Positions 10,573 to 19,798 are shown, numbered from the stretch's first letter. The stretch is DNA of 64,000 nucleotides from Thioclava sp. GXIMD2076 (GCF_037949795.1 NZ_CP149932.1:1229001-1293000); one strand, 5' to 3'. Notes: generated from the sequence alone by a model not told the origin. A program made the numbers and translations.

Positions 10573-11481
10573 ATGTGGCAGGCCTATCTCCGATCGCTGA
10601 GCGTGCCGACGCTGCTGCTGACATGGGTTGCAGCTTCGGCATTTGGTGTGCTTGGTGGGCCGTTCGGCACCTTTGAATGGCTGACGGTTGGCGAGAGGCT
10701 CGTCTACTGGCCGTCGCTCTGGGCGCTGGGAATCACGATCGGCTGTGCGTTGCGACTGCTCTACGAGGAGGTTCTGCAGATCCGTAACTTCTGGAGCTAT
10801 GCGTTGCTGGAAGCCAGTAGTCTCGGGCTGTTGATGGCGTTCCCATATCACAGTTTGCTGCATTATCTCGCCGAGATCGATCACGCGCATCTGCCCTCGC
10901 TTCTGCAACTCGGCGCCTACAATTTCGTAATGACGTTCTTCTGCGTCAGTCTGCGGCGGCTTTTCTACCCTGAAAGCAAAGGGTCAGCGACAGGAGAGGA
11001 CGAAGTCCGCCCTGTCTCCGACTGGCAGTCTGCCGCGCCGCAAGCGGATGCTGCATCCTATGCCTCGCCTGCCGATCCGGAACCCGCCTTCTCGCCAGAC
11101 GCCACCTGCGAGCCAGAGCCTGATGCCCTGACCACGCCACGCCTGCTGCAGCGTCTGCCCAAGGCCCGGCAGGGCGATATCTGGCATCTGCAGAGCCGCG
11201 ATCATTATGTCCATGTCACGACGTCGAAAGGCTCGCATCAGGTGCTGATCCGGCTGGCGGATGCGATGGCAGAGCTGGAAGGGGTGCAGGGGTTGCAGGT
11301 CCACCGCTCGCATTGGGTGGCCGAAGAGGCCGTAGCGGAAGGGCGCAAGCTGAATTCCAAGGCCGAGCTGACGCTTCGCAACGGGGCGGTGATCCCTGTC
11401 TCGCGCACCTATCTATCCGATGCAGAGGATGCGGGCTTTTTCGATCTGGATGAAGGGCCGCAGGGCTACCGGCTCAGTTAG
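10573..11481 (+). CDS. Membrane-anchored LytTR-family regulator
   Basis: A 302-residue protein with four predicted membrane helices (about residues 10-27, 44-62, 74-92, 109-130), an acidic Pro/Ala-rich linker (135-190) and a C-terminal LytTR DNA-binding domain (about 196-290). The LytTR features are GDIWHLQSRDHYVHVTTSKG, then LQVHRSHWVAEEAV and the final VPVSRTYL. It has no receiver domain, so it is not a classical response regulator; it probably senses something at the membrane and binds DNA directly. Targets are unknown. Its TAG stop overlaps the TAA stop of the convergent ATPase gene. Confidence 0.85.
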   Translation: MWQAYLRSLSVPTLLLTWVAASAFGVLGGPFGTFEWLTVGERLVYWPSLWALGITIGCALRLLYEEVLQIRNFWSYALLEASSLGLLMAFPYHSLLHYLAEIDHAHLPSLLQLGAYNFVMTFFCVSLRRLFYPESKGSATGEDEVRPVSDWQSAAPQADAASYASPADPEPAFSPDATCEPEPDALTTPRLLQRLPKARQGDIWHLQSRDHYVHVTTSKGSHQVLIRLADAMAELEGVQGLQVHRSHWVAEEAVAEGRKLNSKAELTLRNGAVIPVSRTYLSDAEDAGFFDLDEGPQGYRLS

Positions 11482-12788
11482 TGCAGGATCTCCTCGTCGC
11501 GCACGAACATATTGGCCCATGCGCGGTCGATCAGCTCGGGCGTCATTTGCGGCGGGATACCCTCGAATTTGCAGATCTCGATCATCTGGTCGATCAGGAA
11601 GATCGGCTGGTAATTGGCATAGACGTTGTGGATGGTGGGGTATTTCACCTTCAGAAGATGCACCAATGCGGCCTCGCTGAGCGGGATCTGGCGTTTGTTG
11701 GCCACCAGTTTGAAGATCTTGAGGAAGTCGCGCTGGTTCGGGCCGTCGATCTTGATCTTGAAGAAGATCCGGCGCAGCGCGGCCTTGTCGAAGATCGCAT
11801 TGGGGTGGAAGTTGGTCGAGAAGATCGCGAGCGTGTCGAAAGGCACCTCGAATTTCTCGCCCGATTGCAGCGCGAGGATGTCGCGGCTTTCTTCCAGCGG
11901 CACGATCCAGCGGTTCACCAGCTTCTGCGGCGGCTCGGCCTGACGGCCAAGGTCGTCCACGATGAACACCCCGCCCGAGGCTTTCAGCTGTAGGGGCGCG
12001 GTATAGGTGCGGGCCGTGGGGTTGAACTTGAGGTCCAGCATATCCAGCGTCAGTTCGCCCCCCGTGATCACGGTCGGACGCTCGCAGAGCACATAGCGGC
12101 GGTCGAAGCGGTGTCCGGCGCGGCGCAGGGCGGTGGGGTCCTCCGCGGGGAGCGGTGCCTCGCTATGGATGATCGGGTCGAAGACGGTGATGATCTGGCC
12201 CGAATATTCAATGGCGCGCGGCACATAGATCTGGTCGCCAAGCGCATCGCGGATGCCGTTGGAGATCGAGGATTTCCCGTTGCCCGGCGGGCCATACATC
12301 AGGATCGAACGGCCCGAGCCCACGGCGGGGCCAAGCTGGTCGATCAGGTCGGGTGGCAGGACCAGATGGCCCATCGCCGCGAGCAGCGCATCGCGGGTCA
12401 GCTGGATATTGCGGATCGACTGGCGTTTGACCTGCTCGCGATACATCGCCAGCGGCACGGGCAGCGCACCATAATATTCCGATTGCGCCAGCGCATCGAG
12501 CGCGCGCGCGCGCCCCGCATCCGAGAGCTGGAAGGCCATCTCGTTGCCGGAATTGGCATGGAGCGTGCCCATCGCCTCCACAAGGCGCTGGTCGCGGGCC
12601 ATGTCGATCAGCTCCTGCAGCAGGGTGGTCGGCAGGCAGAGCAGTTCGGCCAGCGAGCTCAGCGTGGTCTGGTTGGTGCGGAACATCGTTTTCAACAGGA
12701 TGTCGCGCATCATCACAAGGCTCAGGCCCGTCTCGGACAGGCTGCGTGGCATATGAGGGGCGGTAATTGTGCGGGCCATCATATTCAT
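11478..12788 (-). CDS. AAA ATPase associated with the Tad pilus locus
   Basis: A 436-residue protein from the ATG at 12788, preceded by an AGGAAGG ribosome site. Residues about 25-110 resemble a winged-helix domain (SLAELLCLPTTLLQELI, then FQLSDAGRARALDAL). The ATPase core has Walker A GPPGNGKSS at 166-174, a Walker B ending IVDDLG near 275-281 (Asp-Asp instead of Asp-Glu), sensor-1-like IFSTNF and a candidate arginine finger in ALRRIFFKI. It is not one of the named Tad ATPases (TadA and TadZ are elsewhere in the locus). It is the last gene on this strand downstream of the prepilin peptidase, so a role in pilus biogenesis or its control is inferred from position only. Confidence 0.75.
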   Translation of the reverse strand: MNMMARTITAPHMPRSLSETGLSLVMMRDILLKTMFRTNQTTLSSLAELLCLPTTLLQELIDMARDQRLVEAMGTLHANSGNEMAFQLSDAGRARALDALAQSEYYGALPVPLAMYREQVKRQSIRNIQLTRDALLAAMGHLVLPPDLIDQLGPAVGSGRSILMYGPPGNGKSSISNGIRDALGDQIYVPRAIEYSGQIITVFDPIIHSEAPLPAEDPTALRRAGHRFDRRYVLCERPTVITGGELTLDMLDLKFNPTARTYTAPLQLKASGGVFIVDDLGRQAEPPQKLVNRWIVPLEESRDILALQSGEKFEVPFDTLAIFSTNFHPNAIFDKAALRRIFFKIKIDGPNQRDFLKIFKLVANKRQIPLSEAALVHLLKVKYPTIHNVYANYQPIFLIDQMIEICKFEGIPPQMTPELIDRAWANMFVRDEEILH

Positions 12789-12911
12789 ACGACACGACCT
12801 TCCTGAAACGGGATTTCCGATAGGGATTAACGGACTGTTAGCCCTGCTTATGATCGGAAAGTGCCGCCGCAATGTGGCCGAATTCGGGAAAAAGGCGGGC
12901 GCTGTCTGGCC

Positions 12912-13418
12912 TTATGCTGCCAAGACGCAAGCAAGCGCCAGATAGGCCCAGAGCGCGAGGGCGAGACCGACACCGGCGGGTGTGCGCTTGGCCCCCCAGC
13001 TTTTCCAGTCGGGGGTGGCGCGGGTCAGGGCAGGGATGCGCTTGAGGATCTGGTGCAGTCCCAGCCCCGCGATCAGCCCGACCGACAGGCAGATCAGCGC
13101 CAGAGAGATCTGCCCTTCGGCCTGCGAGACGAAGAGCGCGGCCACGGAGACGAATTTGATATCGCCCGCGCCGAACCCCGCATAGGCGAAAAGCACGAAG
13201 CCTATGGCAAAGACCACCACAAAATTGAGCCAGCGCCATGCCCAGACATCCAGCGGTAAGGCCAATAGCCCCAGCACGACGAAAATTCCCGCCATCGTAT
13301 AGACCGCTACATTGCGGATTTTCATGTCGCGCAGATCGGTAAGGGTGATCCAGATACAGATCGGCGTCAGCGCCAGCAGAAAGGCCAGCGCGGTGACGAA
13401 AGGCCCCGAAGCGAGCAT
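12912..13418 (-). CDS. tadV: Prepilin peptidase TadV/CpaA (A24 family)
   Basis: A 168-residue polytopic membrane protein. The aspartyl protease signature of A24 enzymes is present: TDLRDMKIRN (Asp28) at the end of the first helix and GAGDIKF (Asp86). It cleaves the leader of Flp pilins after glycine. Short size without the methylase domain is typical of the Tad/Cpa type. It begins one base after the tadD stop. Confidence 0.93.
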   Translation of the reverse strand: MLASGPFVTALAFLLALTPICIWITLTDLRDMKIRNVAVYTMAGIFVVLGLLALPLDVWAWRWLNFVVVFAIGFVLFAYAGFGAGDIKFVSVAALFVSQAEGQISLALICLSVGLIAGLGLHQILKRIPALTRATPDWKSWGAKRTPAGVGLALALWAYLALACVLAA

Positions 13419-13419
13419 G

Positions 13420-14280
13420 TCAGGATTTCACCTTATTGGCGTCGAGCGCTGCCAGCGCGCGGGCGGCTTCCTCGAAATATTGCGGATTGGTATCTACCGC
13501 CTCCTGCAAAAGCGAGCGCCCCGTGTTCACATCACCCTGCTTGATCGCCGAAAGGGCCGCCGTATAGAGCAGCTGCGCACGCTCGGTCTGGGTCATGTCT
13601 ATGACCGGCATATCGTATTTGCGCTGCGCGGCCCGCGCCAGAACGAGGTTATTCTTGGTGGTGAAGCTCGAGGGATTATACGTCAGCGCCTCGGCGAAGA
13701 GCTTCTCGGCCGCTTTCCCATCCCCGCGGGTGAGCTTGGAGAAGCCCCAGTTGTTGAGCACCCCTGCGGGGCGGGTCGTCAGGCCCACGGCGGTGTCATA
13801 GAAACTGTCGGCCTTTTTCCACTCTTTCTGGCTATCGGCCACCATCGCTTCGAGGCGGTAGCGGTCATAGGTCTCGTAGGTGGGCGGGACGGTGGCGAGC
13901 GTCGCCTTGGCCGCGGCCCAGTCATTGCTGCGGATCTGTGCATCGGCCAGCCCCACACGGTCGGCATCACCGGCCCCCGGCATGGCCAGAACCTCCTGCC
14001 AGACCGTGATTGCGCGCTCGTGGCTCTTGGCACGCACCAGCGATTTGGCAAGGCCGCGCTTGAGGTCGATCCGGTCGGGGCTTTCGGTGCTGGCGCGCTC
14101 GAAATATTTCACGGCCTCTTTCGGGTCGCTGACCGTAAGCATGATGTCCGAGAGATTGGTCTCGTCGATCGCATTGACGGCTTTCATGGCCTTGGCTTCC
14201 TGGGCACTGTCGCGCGCACCGCAGGCCGCAAGCGTCAGGGCGCTGCCCAGAAGGGCACAGATCAGGATGGTCTGGCGCAT
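13420..14280 (-). CDS. tadD: TadD-like TPR lipoprotein
   Basis: A 286-residue lipoprotein from the ATG at 14280, chosen because it places the lipobox LAAC with Cys20 at the end of a standard signal. The body is made of TPR-like helices (for example AVKYFERASTESPDRIDLKRG and VLNNWGFSKLTRGDGKAAEK in sequence, shown here in part). TadD proteins assist assembly or localisation of the RcpA secretin in Flp/Tad systems. It overlaps neither neighbour; the prepilin peptidase gene follows immediately. Confidence 0.85.
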   Translation of the reverse strand: MRQTILICALLGSALTLAACGARDSAQEAKAMKAVNAIDETNLSDIMLTVSDPKEAVKYFERASTESPDRIDLKRGLAKSLVRAKSHERAITVWQEVLAMPGAGDADRVGLADAQIRSNDWAAAKATLATVPPTYETYDRYRLEAMVADSQKEWKKADSFYDTAVGLTTRPAGVLNNWGFSKLTRGDGKAAEKLFAEALTYNPSSFTTKNNLVLARAAQRKYDMPVIDMTQTERAQLLYTAALSAIKQGDVNTGRSLLQEAVDTNPQYFEEAARALAALDANKVKS

Positions 14281-14303
14281 GGTCCGCGTCCTCTTGCTCG
14301 GCC

Positions 14304-14861
14304 TCAATGCTGGGTCAGCAGCAGGTATTCACCGCGCCCGCGTCGCACCAGCTTGAATGTCTGTTCTTTCGCCGGATCATAGACAGGTTTGTCGATCTTT
14401 GCGAGCGCGTGCATCAGGTTTTCACGGATTGCGTCAGATTCGCCATTATCGAGCCCGTAGGCGATACGGAAGGTGCGCGCGGCCTCGGCCACCTTGCCTT
14501 CCTCCATCAGGACCACGCCCAGATTATTCCACGCGGGCACGAATGTGCCGTCCTCCTCGGTGGCGCGGCGCAGGATCTGTTCGGCCTGACCGAGCCGTCC
14601 GAGCTTGAGATTGGCCGAGCCTATCGCCGAGAGCGTATCGACATTGACGCCCTGTTCGGCCATGGCGCGGTAATAGGCCTTGAGCGCCAGATCGTATTCG
14701 CCCGCGGCCATCAGCCGGTGGCCCACGATCAGCCCGTCCACGCCCTCGCCGTCGGCATAGCCCGGAGCAAAGGGGGAATCGGTTTTCGCGCCAAAGGGCA
14801 TACAGCCCCCGAGCGCGGCAGATAGGCAGAGAAGGGCGAGGAAACGTCCTGTGGCGCGCAT
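14304..14861 (-). CDS. Second TPR lipoprotein of the Tad locus
   Basis: A 185-residue lipoprotein with signal MRATGRFLALLCLSAALGGC (lipobox LGGC, Cys20). TPR motifs are visible: AGEYDLALKAYYRAMAEQG, LGRLGQAEQILRRA and FVPAWNNLGVVLMEEGKVAE in sequence. It lies between tadC and tadD; a pair of TPR lipoproteins at this position is common in alphaproteobacterial Tad loci. It is probably a pilotin or scaffold partner of the secretin. Confidence 0.82.
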   Translation of the reverse strand: MRATGRFLALLCLSAALGGCMPFGAKTDSPFAPGYADGEGVDGLIVGHRLMAAGEYDLALKAYYRAMAEQGVNVDTLSAIGSANLKLGRLGQAEQILRRATEEDGTFVPAWNNLGVVLMEEGKVAEAARTFRIAYGLDNGESDAIRENLMHALAKIDKPVYDPAKEQTFKLVRRGRGEYLLLTQH

Positions 14862-14876
14862 CGGTCCGGTCTGGTT

Positions 14877-15854
14877 TTACATGTTACCGAAGCTGACTAC
14901 CATATCGTAGACCGAAGGCCCAACAAGGATGATGAGAAGTGGCGGCACTGTGAAGGCCATAGTGCCCAAAGTCATCTTGGTCGGGATCTTGTTGGCGGCT
15001 TCCTCGGCGCGCATGATGCGTTTGTCGCGCATATCGGCGGCATAGATACGCAGGGCCTCCGCGATCGAGGTGCCGAAGGTCTGCGACTGGATCATCACGG
15101 TGGCAAAGCTCTGAATGTCACTGACGCCGGAACGCTCGCCGAAATTGCGCATGACTGTGGCCTTGTCCTTGCCTGCCTTGATTTCGTAGGCGATCAGGGC
15201 GAATTCCTCGGAGATGGCGGGGCAGGATTGCGCCAGTTCGCGCGCCACGCGGATAATTCCCTGATTGAGCGACTGACCGGCCTCCACGCAGACCAGAAGC
15301 ATGTCGAGCGCATCGGGAAAACCGTTCTGCAATTCTTCGGTGCGGGCGGCGACGCGGCTGTTGACCCATTGTTTGGGGCCGAAATAGCCCACAACACCCG
15401 GACCCATGATGATACCGATCATGACGGCCGGTTCGACCGGATCGGGGCTGGTGAGGGTCATGTAGACGATGATAAGCGCGCCGAGAGCCAGCCCGCCGAT
15501 GGCCATTGCGGCCTGCGTCGCGTGGAAGGTCCGCACGGCATTGGGGCCGCGATAGCCCGCGCTTTGCAGCCATTTCTTGGCCGCCGACATTTCCTTCTCG
15601 TCCTGCGGCTCGAGGAAGCCTGCAAACCGGTCGAGCTTGGTCGTTCCGCTGTCGCGCAGCTTGCCCGGAGCCATTGCGGCACCGGCTTGTTGCGGGCGGC
15701 GGCGCTGGCTGGCGATCTTGTCTAGCGGATCGGCGCGTTTCTTGAGCAGGAAGGGCAGGGTCGCCGCGATCAGCAGCGCCGCCGCGCCCAGAAGGGCGAT
15801 CATCGGGCCCATCGGGCCGAGGGTCTGGAGCAGATATTGATTGAGCGGGCCCAT
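14877..15854 (-). CDS. tadC: TadC, inner-membrane platform protein
   Basis: A 325-residue T2SF-family membrane protein. Helices lie near both ends, with the central cytoplasmic T2SF domain containing GFPDALDMLLVCVEAGQSL and the C-terminal GTMAFTVPPLLIILVGPS. With TadB it forms the platform driven by TadA for Flp pilus assembly. It follows tadB on the same strand with a 27-base gap. Confidence 0.93.
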   Translation of the reverse strand: MGPLNQYLLQTLGPMGPMIALLGAAALLIAATLPFLLKKRADPLDKIASQRRRPQQAGAAMAPGKLRDSGTTKLDRFAGFLEPQDEKEMSAAKKWLQSAGYRGPNAVRTFHATQAAMAIGGLALGALIIVYMTLTSPDPVEPAVMIGIIMGPGVVGYFGPKQWVNSRVAARTEELQNGFPDALDMLLVCVEAGQSLNQGIIRVARELAQSCPAISEEFALIAYEIKAGKDKATVMRNFGERSGVSDIQSFATVMIQSQTFGTSIAEALRIYAADMRDKRIMRAEEAANKIPTKMTLGTMAFTVPPLLIILVGPSVYDMVVSFGNM

Positions 15855-15881
15855 GGTGGTCTCTCTAAGCGGCAGAAGGAG

Positions 15882-16850
15882 TTAGACTTTGATATTGGTC
15901 ATGATTTTCATGAACAGGTAGTTCATCCCCAGCAGGACGAAGACCCCGATGGCCAGCGGCAGGAACAGGGGCGAGTCCTTGCACTTGTCGTAATAGCCGG
16001 GCGAGAGGATCAGCACACCTGCGAGCATCACCAGCGGGAAGCCCGACAGGAACATGCCGGACCATTTCGGCTCGGCCGTGATGGCCTTCACACGGCGGAA
16101 CAGCCGGAAGCGGGCACGGATCACCTTGGACAGCCCGTCGAGCACCTCGGCCAGGTTACCCCCCGATTGCTGCTGGATCGAGACCGCCACGGAGAGGAAG
16201 CGCAGATCCTGCATATCCAGACGCTGGGCCATGTCGCGCAGCGCATCGGCTACGGGGCGGCCATAGGCGGCCTCATCCGCGATCATGCCGAATTCGGTGC
16301 CCAGCGGATCGGGGATCTCCTTGGCCACAGCCTGGATGGCGGAGGAGAGCGGATGGCCCACGCGCAGGCTGCGCACCATCAGTTCGATCGCGTCGGAAAG
16401 CTGCTCTTCGGCCAGGGCCATACGCTTGTTGGCCTTCTGCGAGACCCAGAAATAGACCGCACCGAACCCCATCAAAACCGATAGCAGGAGACGCGTGGGC
16501 AGATCGATGGCAAGACCGACCGACAGACCGACGAAGACAATCACGCTCATCGCGCCCATCACCCCCATGAGGGCTTTGGGGCTGAAAGCGATATTGGCCT
16601 TCTGTGCCTTGGTGGCGAGGAGAGAGTAGAAAGGGATGTTCCGTCCCTTCTCGTGCTGGGTCACTTCCTTGCGGAGCTGTTCCAGCACCTCATCGCGCCG
16701 CCCGCCCTTCTCGAGCATGTCGATGCGGCGGTTCACGCGGCGCGAGAGCGAGATCGACTTTCCGAAGACCAGAAGATAGAGCCCCTCGACCAGCAGTAGC
16801 ACGGCGACGAAGATGACCGCATAGATGGCAACGGTAGAAATCGCGCCCAT
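15882..16850 (-). CDS. tadB: TadB, inner-membrane platform protein
   Basis: A 322-residue T2SF-family protein. A membrane helix opens the protein, then a cytoplasmic segment, two central helices, the T2SF core (LSDAIELMVRSLRVGHPL, then VSIQQQSGGNLAEVLDGLS) and a terminal hairpin. It is the TadB paralogue of TadC and begins two bases after the tadA stop, so coupled expression is likely. Confidence 0.93.
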   Translation of the reverse strand: MGAISTVAIYAVIFVAVLLLVEGLYLLVFGKSISLSRRVNRRIDMLEKGGRRDEVLEQLRKEVTQHEKGRNIPFYSLLATKAQKANIAFSPKALMGVMGAMSVIVFVGLSVGLAIDLPTRLLLSVLMGFGAVYFWVSQKANKRMALAEEQLSDAIELMVRSLRVGHPLSSAIQAVAKEIPDPLGTEFGMIADEAAYGRPVADALRDMAQRLDMQDLRFLSVAVSIQQQSGGNLAEVLDGLSKVIRARFRLFRRVKAITAEPKWSGMFLSGFPLVMLAGVLILSPGYYDKCKDSPLFLPLAIGVFVLLGMNYLFMKIMTNIKV

Positions 16851-16852
16851 GT

Positions 16853-18286
16853 TCAGCCCTCCACCGGCTCGTAGATCGAGGCGGGCAGATCATAGCCCCA
16901 TTGGCGGAAGCGGTCGGCATAATGCGAGCGTACGCCGGTGGCGGTGAAGCGCCCGATGATCTTGCCTTCCGGCGTCAGCCCGAGGCGTTCATAGCGGAAC
17001 AGTTCCTGCATCGAGATCACATCGCCCTCCATGCCGGTGATCTCGGAAATCGAGGTCATCCGGCGCGAGCCGTCCTGCAGACGCGAGGCCTGCACCACAA
17101 GGTTCACAGCCGAGGCGATCTGTGCACGCATCGCCTTGATCGGCATCTCGATGCCGGCCATGGCGATCATGTTCTCCAGACGCGACATCGCATCGCGCGC
17201 GGAGTTCGCGTGGATGGTGGTCATCGAGCCGTCATGGCCCGTATTCATCGCCTGCAGCATGTCGATGACCTCCTCGCCGCGGGTCTCGCCCACGATGATC
17301 CGGTCGGGGCGCATCCGGAGGGCGTTCTTCAGACAGTCGCGCGGCGTGACCGCACCGCGACCTTCCACGTTGGGCGGGCGGCTTTCCATCCGGCCCACAT
17401 GGGTCTGTTGCAGCTGGAGTTCGGCCGTATCCTCGATGGTCAGGATACGTTCCGAGTTGTCGATAAACGAAGACAGCGCGTTGAGGGTCGTGGTTTTCCC
17501 CGAGCCCGTGCCTCCCGAGACGATGACATTGAGGCGCGTGGAGACGGCGGCTTGCAGATAGGCGGCCATTTCCTCGGTAAAGGCGCCGAACTGTACCAGA
17601 TCGTCGATCCCGAGCTTGTCTTTCTTGAACTTCCGGATCGAGACCAGCGAACCGTCCACCGCAACCGGCGGCACCATCGCGTTGAAGCGCGAGCCATCGG
17701 CCAGACGGGCATCGACATAGGGGTTCGATTCATCGACGCGGCGGCCCACGGCCGAGACGATCTTGTCGATGATGCGCATCAGGTGGCGCTCGTCCTTGAA
17801 GACGGTATCGGTCAGCTGCAGCTTGCCACCGCGTTCCACGAACACCTGTTGCGGGCCGTTGACCAGAATATCCGAGACCGTCTCGTCCTTCAGGAGCGGC
17901 TCCAGCGGACCGAGCCCCATGACCTCGTCATAGAGTTCGTTGATCAGGCCGGTGCGTTCGGTGGCGGTCAGCGCGATACCGGCATCCTGTACCACCTCCG
18001 AGCCAATGGAGGCGATCTCGCTGCGCAGGTCGGATTCGCGGGCGGTTTCCAGCGCCGCGAGATTGAGATCCTCCAAGAGGCGGGTGTGGATTTCGGTCTT
18101 CAGCTCGCCGAGCTTCTGGCGGCGGCGGCGGTCCTTGTCCTGCGGCTCGGCCTGTGCGGGGGCCGAGGGCGCGATCCGGCGCGTGATCAGCGGGGCCTTT
18201 TCCACCTCCGGCTCGGGGGCGGAGATCTCTTCGAGAACGGGGGCGGGAGCGGTCGGCGTGGCCGGTTTCTTGTAACGCGAGAACAT
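16853..18286 (-). CDS. tadA: TadA/CpaF, secretion ATPase
   Basis: A 477-residue VirB11/GspE-type ATPase that powers Flp pilus assembly. A variable Pro/Glu-rich N-terminus (1-55) precedes the N-terminal domain (GLGPLEPLLKDETVSDI). The RecA-like domain has Walker A GGTGSGKT (258-265), a His box around MTTIHANS and the Asp box in RMRPDRIIVGETRG. Length and motifs are those of CpaF. It lies between tadZ and tadB. Confidence 0.96.
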   Translation of the reverse strand: MFSRYKKPATPTAPAPVLEEISAPEPEVEKAPLITRRIAPSAPAQAEPQDKDRRRRQKLGELKTEIHTRLLEDLNLAALETARESDLRSEIASIGSEVVQDAGIALTATERTGLINELYDEVMGLGPLEPLLKDETVSDILVNGPQQVFVERGGKLQLTDTVFKDERHLMRIIDKIVSAVGRRVDESNPYVDARLADGSRFNAMVPPVAVDGSLVSIRKFKKDKLGIDDLVQFGAFTEEMAAYLQAAVSTRLNVIVSGGTGSGKTTTLNALSSFIDNSERILTIEDTAELQLQQTHVGRMESRPPNVEGRGAVTPRDCLKNALRMRPDRIIVGETRGEEVIDMLQAMNTGHDGSMTTIHANSARDAMSRLENMIAMAGIEMPIKAMRAQIASAVNLVVQASRLQDGSRRMTSISEITGMEGDVISMQELFRYERLGLTPEGKIIGRFTATGVRSHYADRFRQWGYDLPASIYEPVEG

Positions 18287-18312
18287 CTTCGTCCTTTCTG
18301 GTCCAGCCGGAC

Positions 18313-19581
18313 TCAGCCCTGTGCCGCTTTGGCCGCATGATCGAGATCGTAGACGGTGCGCGCGAGTTTCTGGAACTCGCGGCGCAGCGGCGATTTGGCG
18401 GCCGCTTCGGCCATCGGCTGGCCGTGATCATTGGCCTGCGTCACCGCGCGTCCGCCATCGGGCAGCTGCAGCTCGATGGTGATATCGAGGCTCTCTGCCA
18501 GACGTTTCACGCGCGACTTGCCGGTAAGGTCGGTGAATTTCGGTGCACGGTTCAGGACATAGCGGAGCTTCTCGATCGGCAGTTCCTCGGCCTGCAATGC
18601 ACGGATCATGCGCAGCAGATTCTGGGCCGAGCGCATATCCAGCTCGAGCATCGCGAAATAGAGATCGGAGGCCGAAAGCACGGTCTCGGTCCATTGCACC
18701 ACGGTCGAGGGCATGTCGATGACGACGAAATCGAACTGGCTCTGCGCGGTTTTGATCAGCCGCGAGATATCCTCGGTCGTGGGCAGGTCGAGCGGCAGCA
18801 TATCGGCGGGGGCCGTGAAGACATGCAGCTTGTCCTGATAGACCTGCAGGGCCTGATGCAGCAGGTCGCTATCGAGTTGCGCGCTATGGCTGAGCGTATC
18901 GAAGATGATCTCGCGGCGCGGCAGGTCCAGATAGGTCGAGACGGTGCCATATTGCAGATCGAGGTCGATCAGGCAGACGCGGGGGGCTTCGGGGATCGCG
19001 CCTTTCTTCTTGCCGGTCGCGCCGGGATTGCAGGCGAGCTCCCATGCCAGGTTGACGGCAAAGGTGGAGGCACCGACGCCGCCCGCCATTCCGTGCACCG
19101 CCAGAATGGCGCCATTGCGGTCGGTGCTGCTCTTGCGCGCGGGGGCCGGGGCGGCAGGGGCCACCTCGTCTTCCTCGTTACCCAACCGCCGGATTGCCTC
19201 GTGCAGCGCCCCTTCGGGAAGCGGATAGGGCACGAAATCATCCGCGCCGAGCCGGAGCAACTGGTGCAGCGCGATCGGCGACAGCTCCTCCGCGATCAGG
19301 ATGATCCGCAGCCCTTTGTCCTTGGCGGTCGTGATGATGCGGGTGATCCGGTCCAGATGGACCTCGTCATCGCCATCCAGCGCGATGGCGAGAAATTCGA
19401 GGTTTTCGGCATCGGGCTGGTTCAGGAACAAGAGGGTGTCATCGAAGCCGAGGTCCCCCCAGCTCTCGCCCAGTTCGGCCTCCATATCCTCGATCAGAAG
19501 GTTGAAATTGGACACATCACGCGACACGGTGCAGGCGACCAGCGGTGCCGGTTCCGGGCTAAGGATAGGTGCTGCACTCAT
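18313..19581 (-). CDS. tadZ: TadZ/CpaE, pilus-localising ATPase
   Basis: A 422-residue protein with an N-terminal receiver-like domain (about 15-135), an Ala/Pro linker and a MinD/ParA-like ATPase domain. The Walker A is atypical, GMAGGVGAST (164-173), lacking the usual final lysine, as in known TadZ proteins. CLIDLDLQYGTVSTYLDL and VVIDMPSTVVQWTE are the switch-like segments. TadZ/CpaE marks the site of pilus assembly at the pole. It lies between the OmpA-like lipoprotein gene and tadA. Confidence 0.93.
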   Translation of the reverse strand: MSAAPILSPEPAPLVACTVSRDVSNFNLLIEDMEAELGESWGDLGFDDTLLFLNQPDAENLEFLAIALDGDDEVHLDRITRIITTAKDKGLRIILIAEELSPIALHQLLRLGADDFVPYPLPEGALHEAIRRLGNEEDEVAPAAPAPARKSSTDRNGAILAVHGMAGGVGASTFAVNLAWELACNPGATGKKKGAIPEAPRVCLIDLDLQYGTVSTYLDLPRREIIFDTLSHSAQLDSDLLHQALQVYQDKLHVFTAPADMLPLDLPTTEDISRLIKTAQSQFDFVVIDMPSTVVQWTETVLSASDLYFAMLELDMRSAQNLLRMIRALQAEELPIEKLRYVLNRAPKFTDLTGKSRVKRLAESLDITIELQLPDGGRAVTQANDHGQPMAEAAAKSPLRREFQKLARTVYDLDHAAKAAQG

Positions 19582-19738
19582 CTGCGTGTCGTCCCTTCTG
19601 CTTCGGTCATATTCTTGACCTTAGGTTACCCCGCGCCGACTCGGCGGCCGGGGTCGCGCTTTCGTTCAAGATCATGCCGAATTCTGGCAAGAATGCGGCC
19701 ATACTGTTTCAATTGTGGGGATATAGGCGACGATCAGG

Positions 19739-19772
19739 AAAACGGGCGAAGCTTGTTTCCAAGCCCCGCCCG
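19739..19772 (-). terminator. Hairpin between ompA-like gene and tadZ
   Basis: Reading on the minus strand, CGGGCG/CGCCCG and GCTTG/CAAGC stems separated by a 2x2 internal loop enclose a four-base loop and are followed by TTTT (bases 19739-19742 read in reverse). It lies in the 217-base gap between the ompA-like gene and tadZ and could end or attenuate transcription. The rest of the gap may hold a tadZ promoter; none is clear by eye. Confidence 0.5.
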
Positions 19773-19798
19773 CTGAAAGAGTTTTGTAACTATGCTTG

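Noticed and set aside
18313..19581. TadZ without the Walker A lysine as a defective ATPase
   Set aside because: An atypical Walker A is the normal condition of this family.
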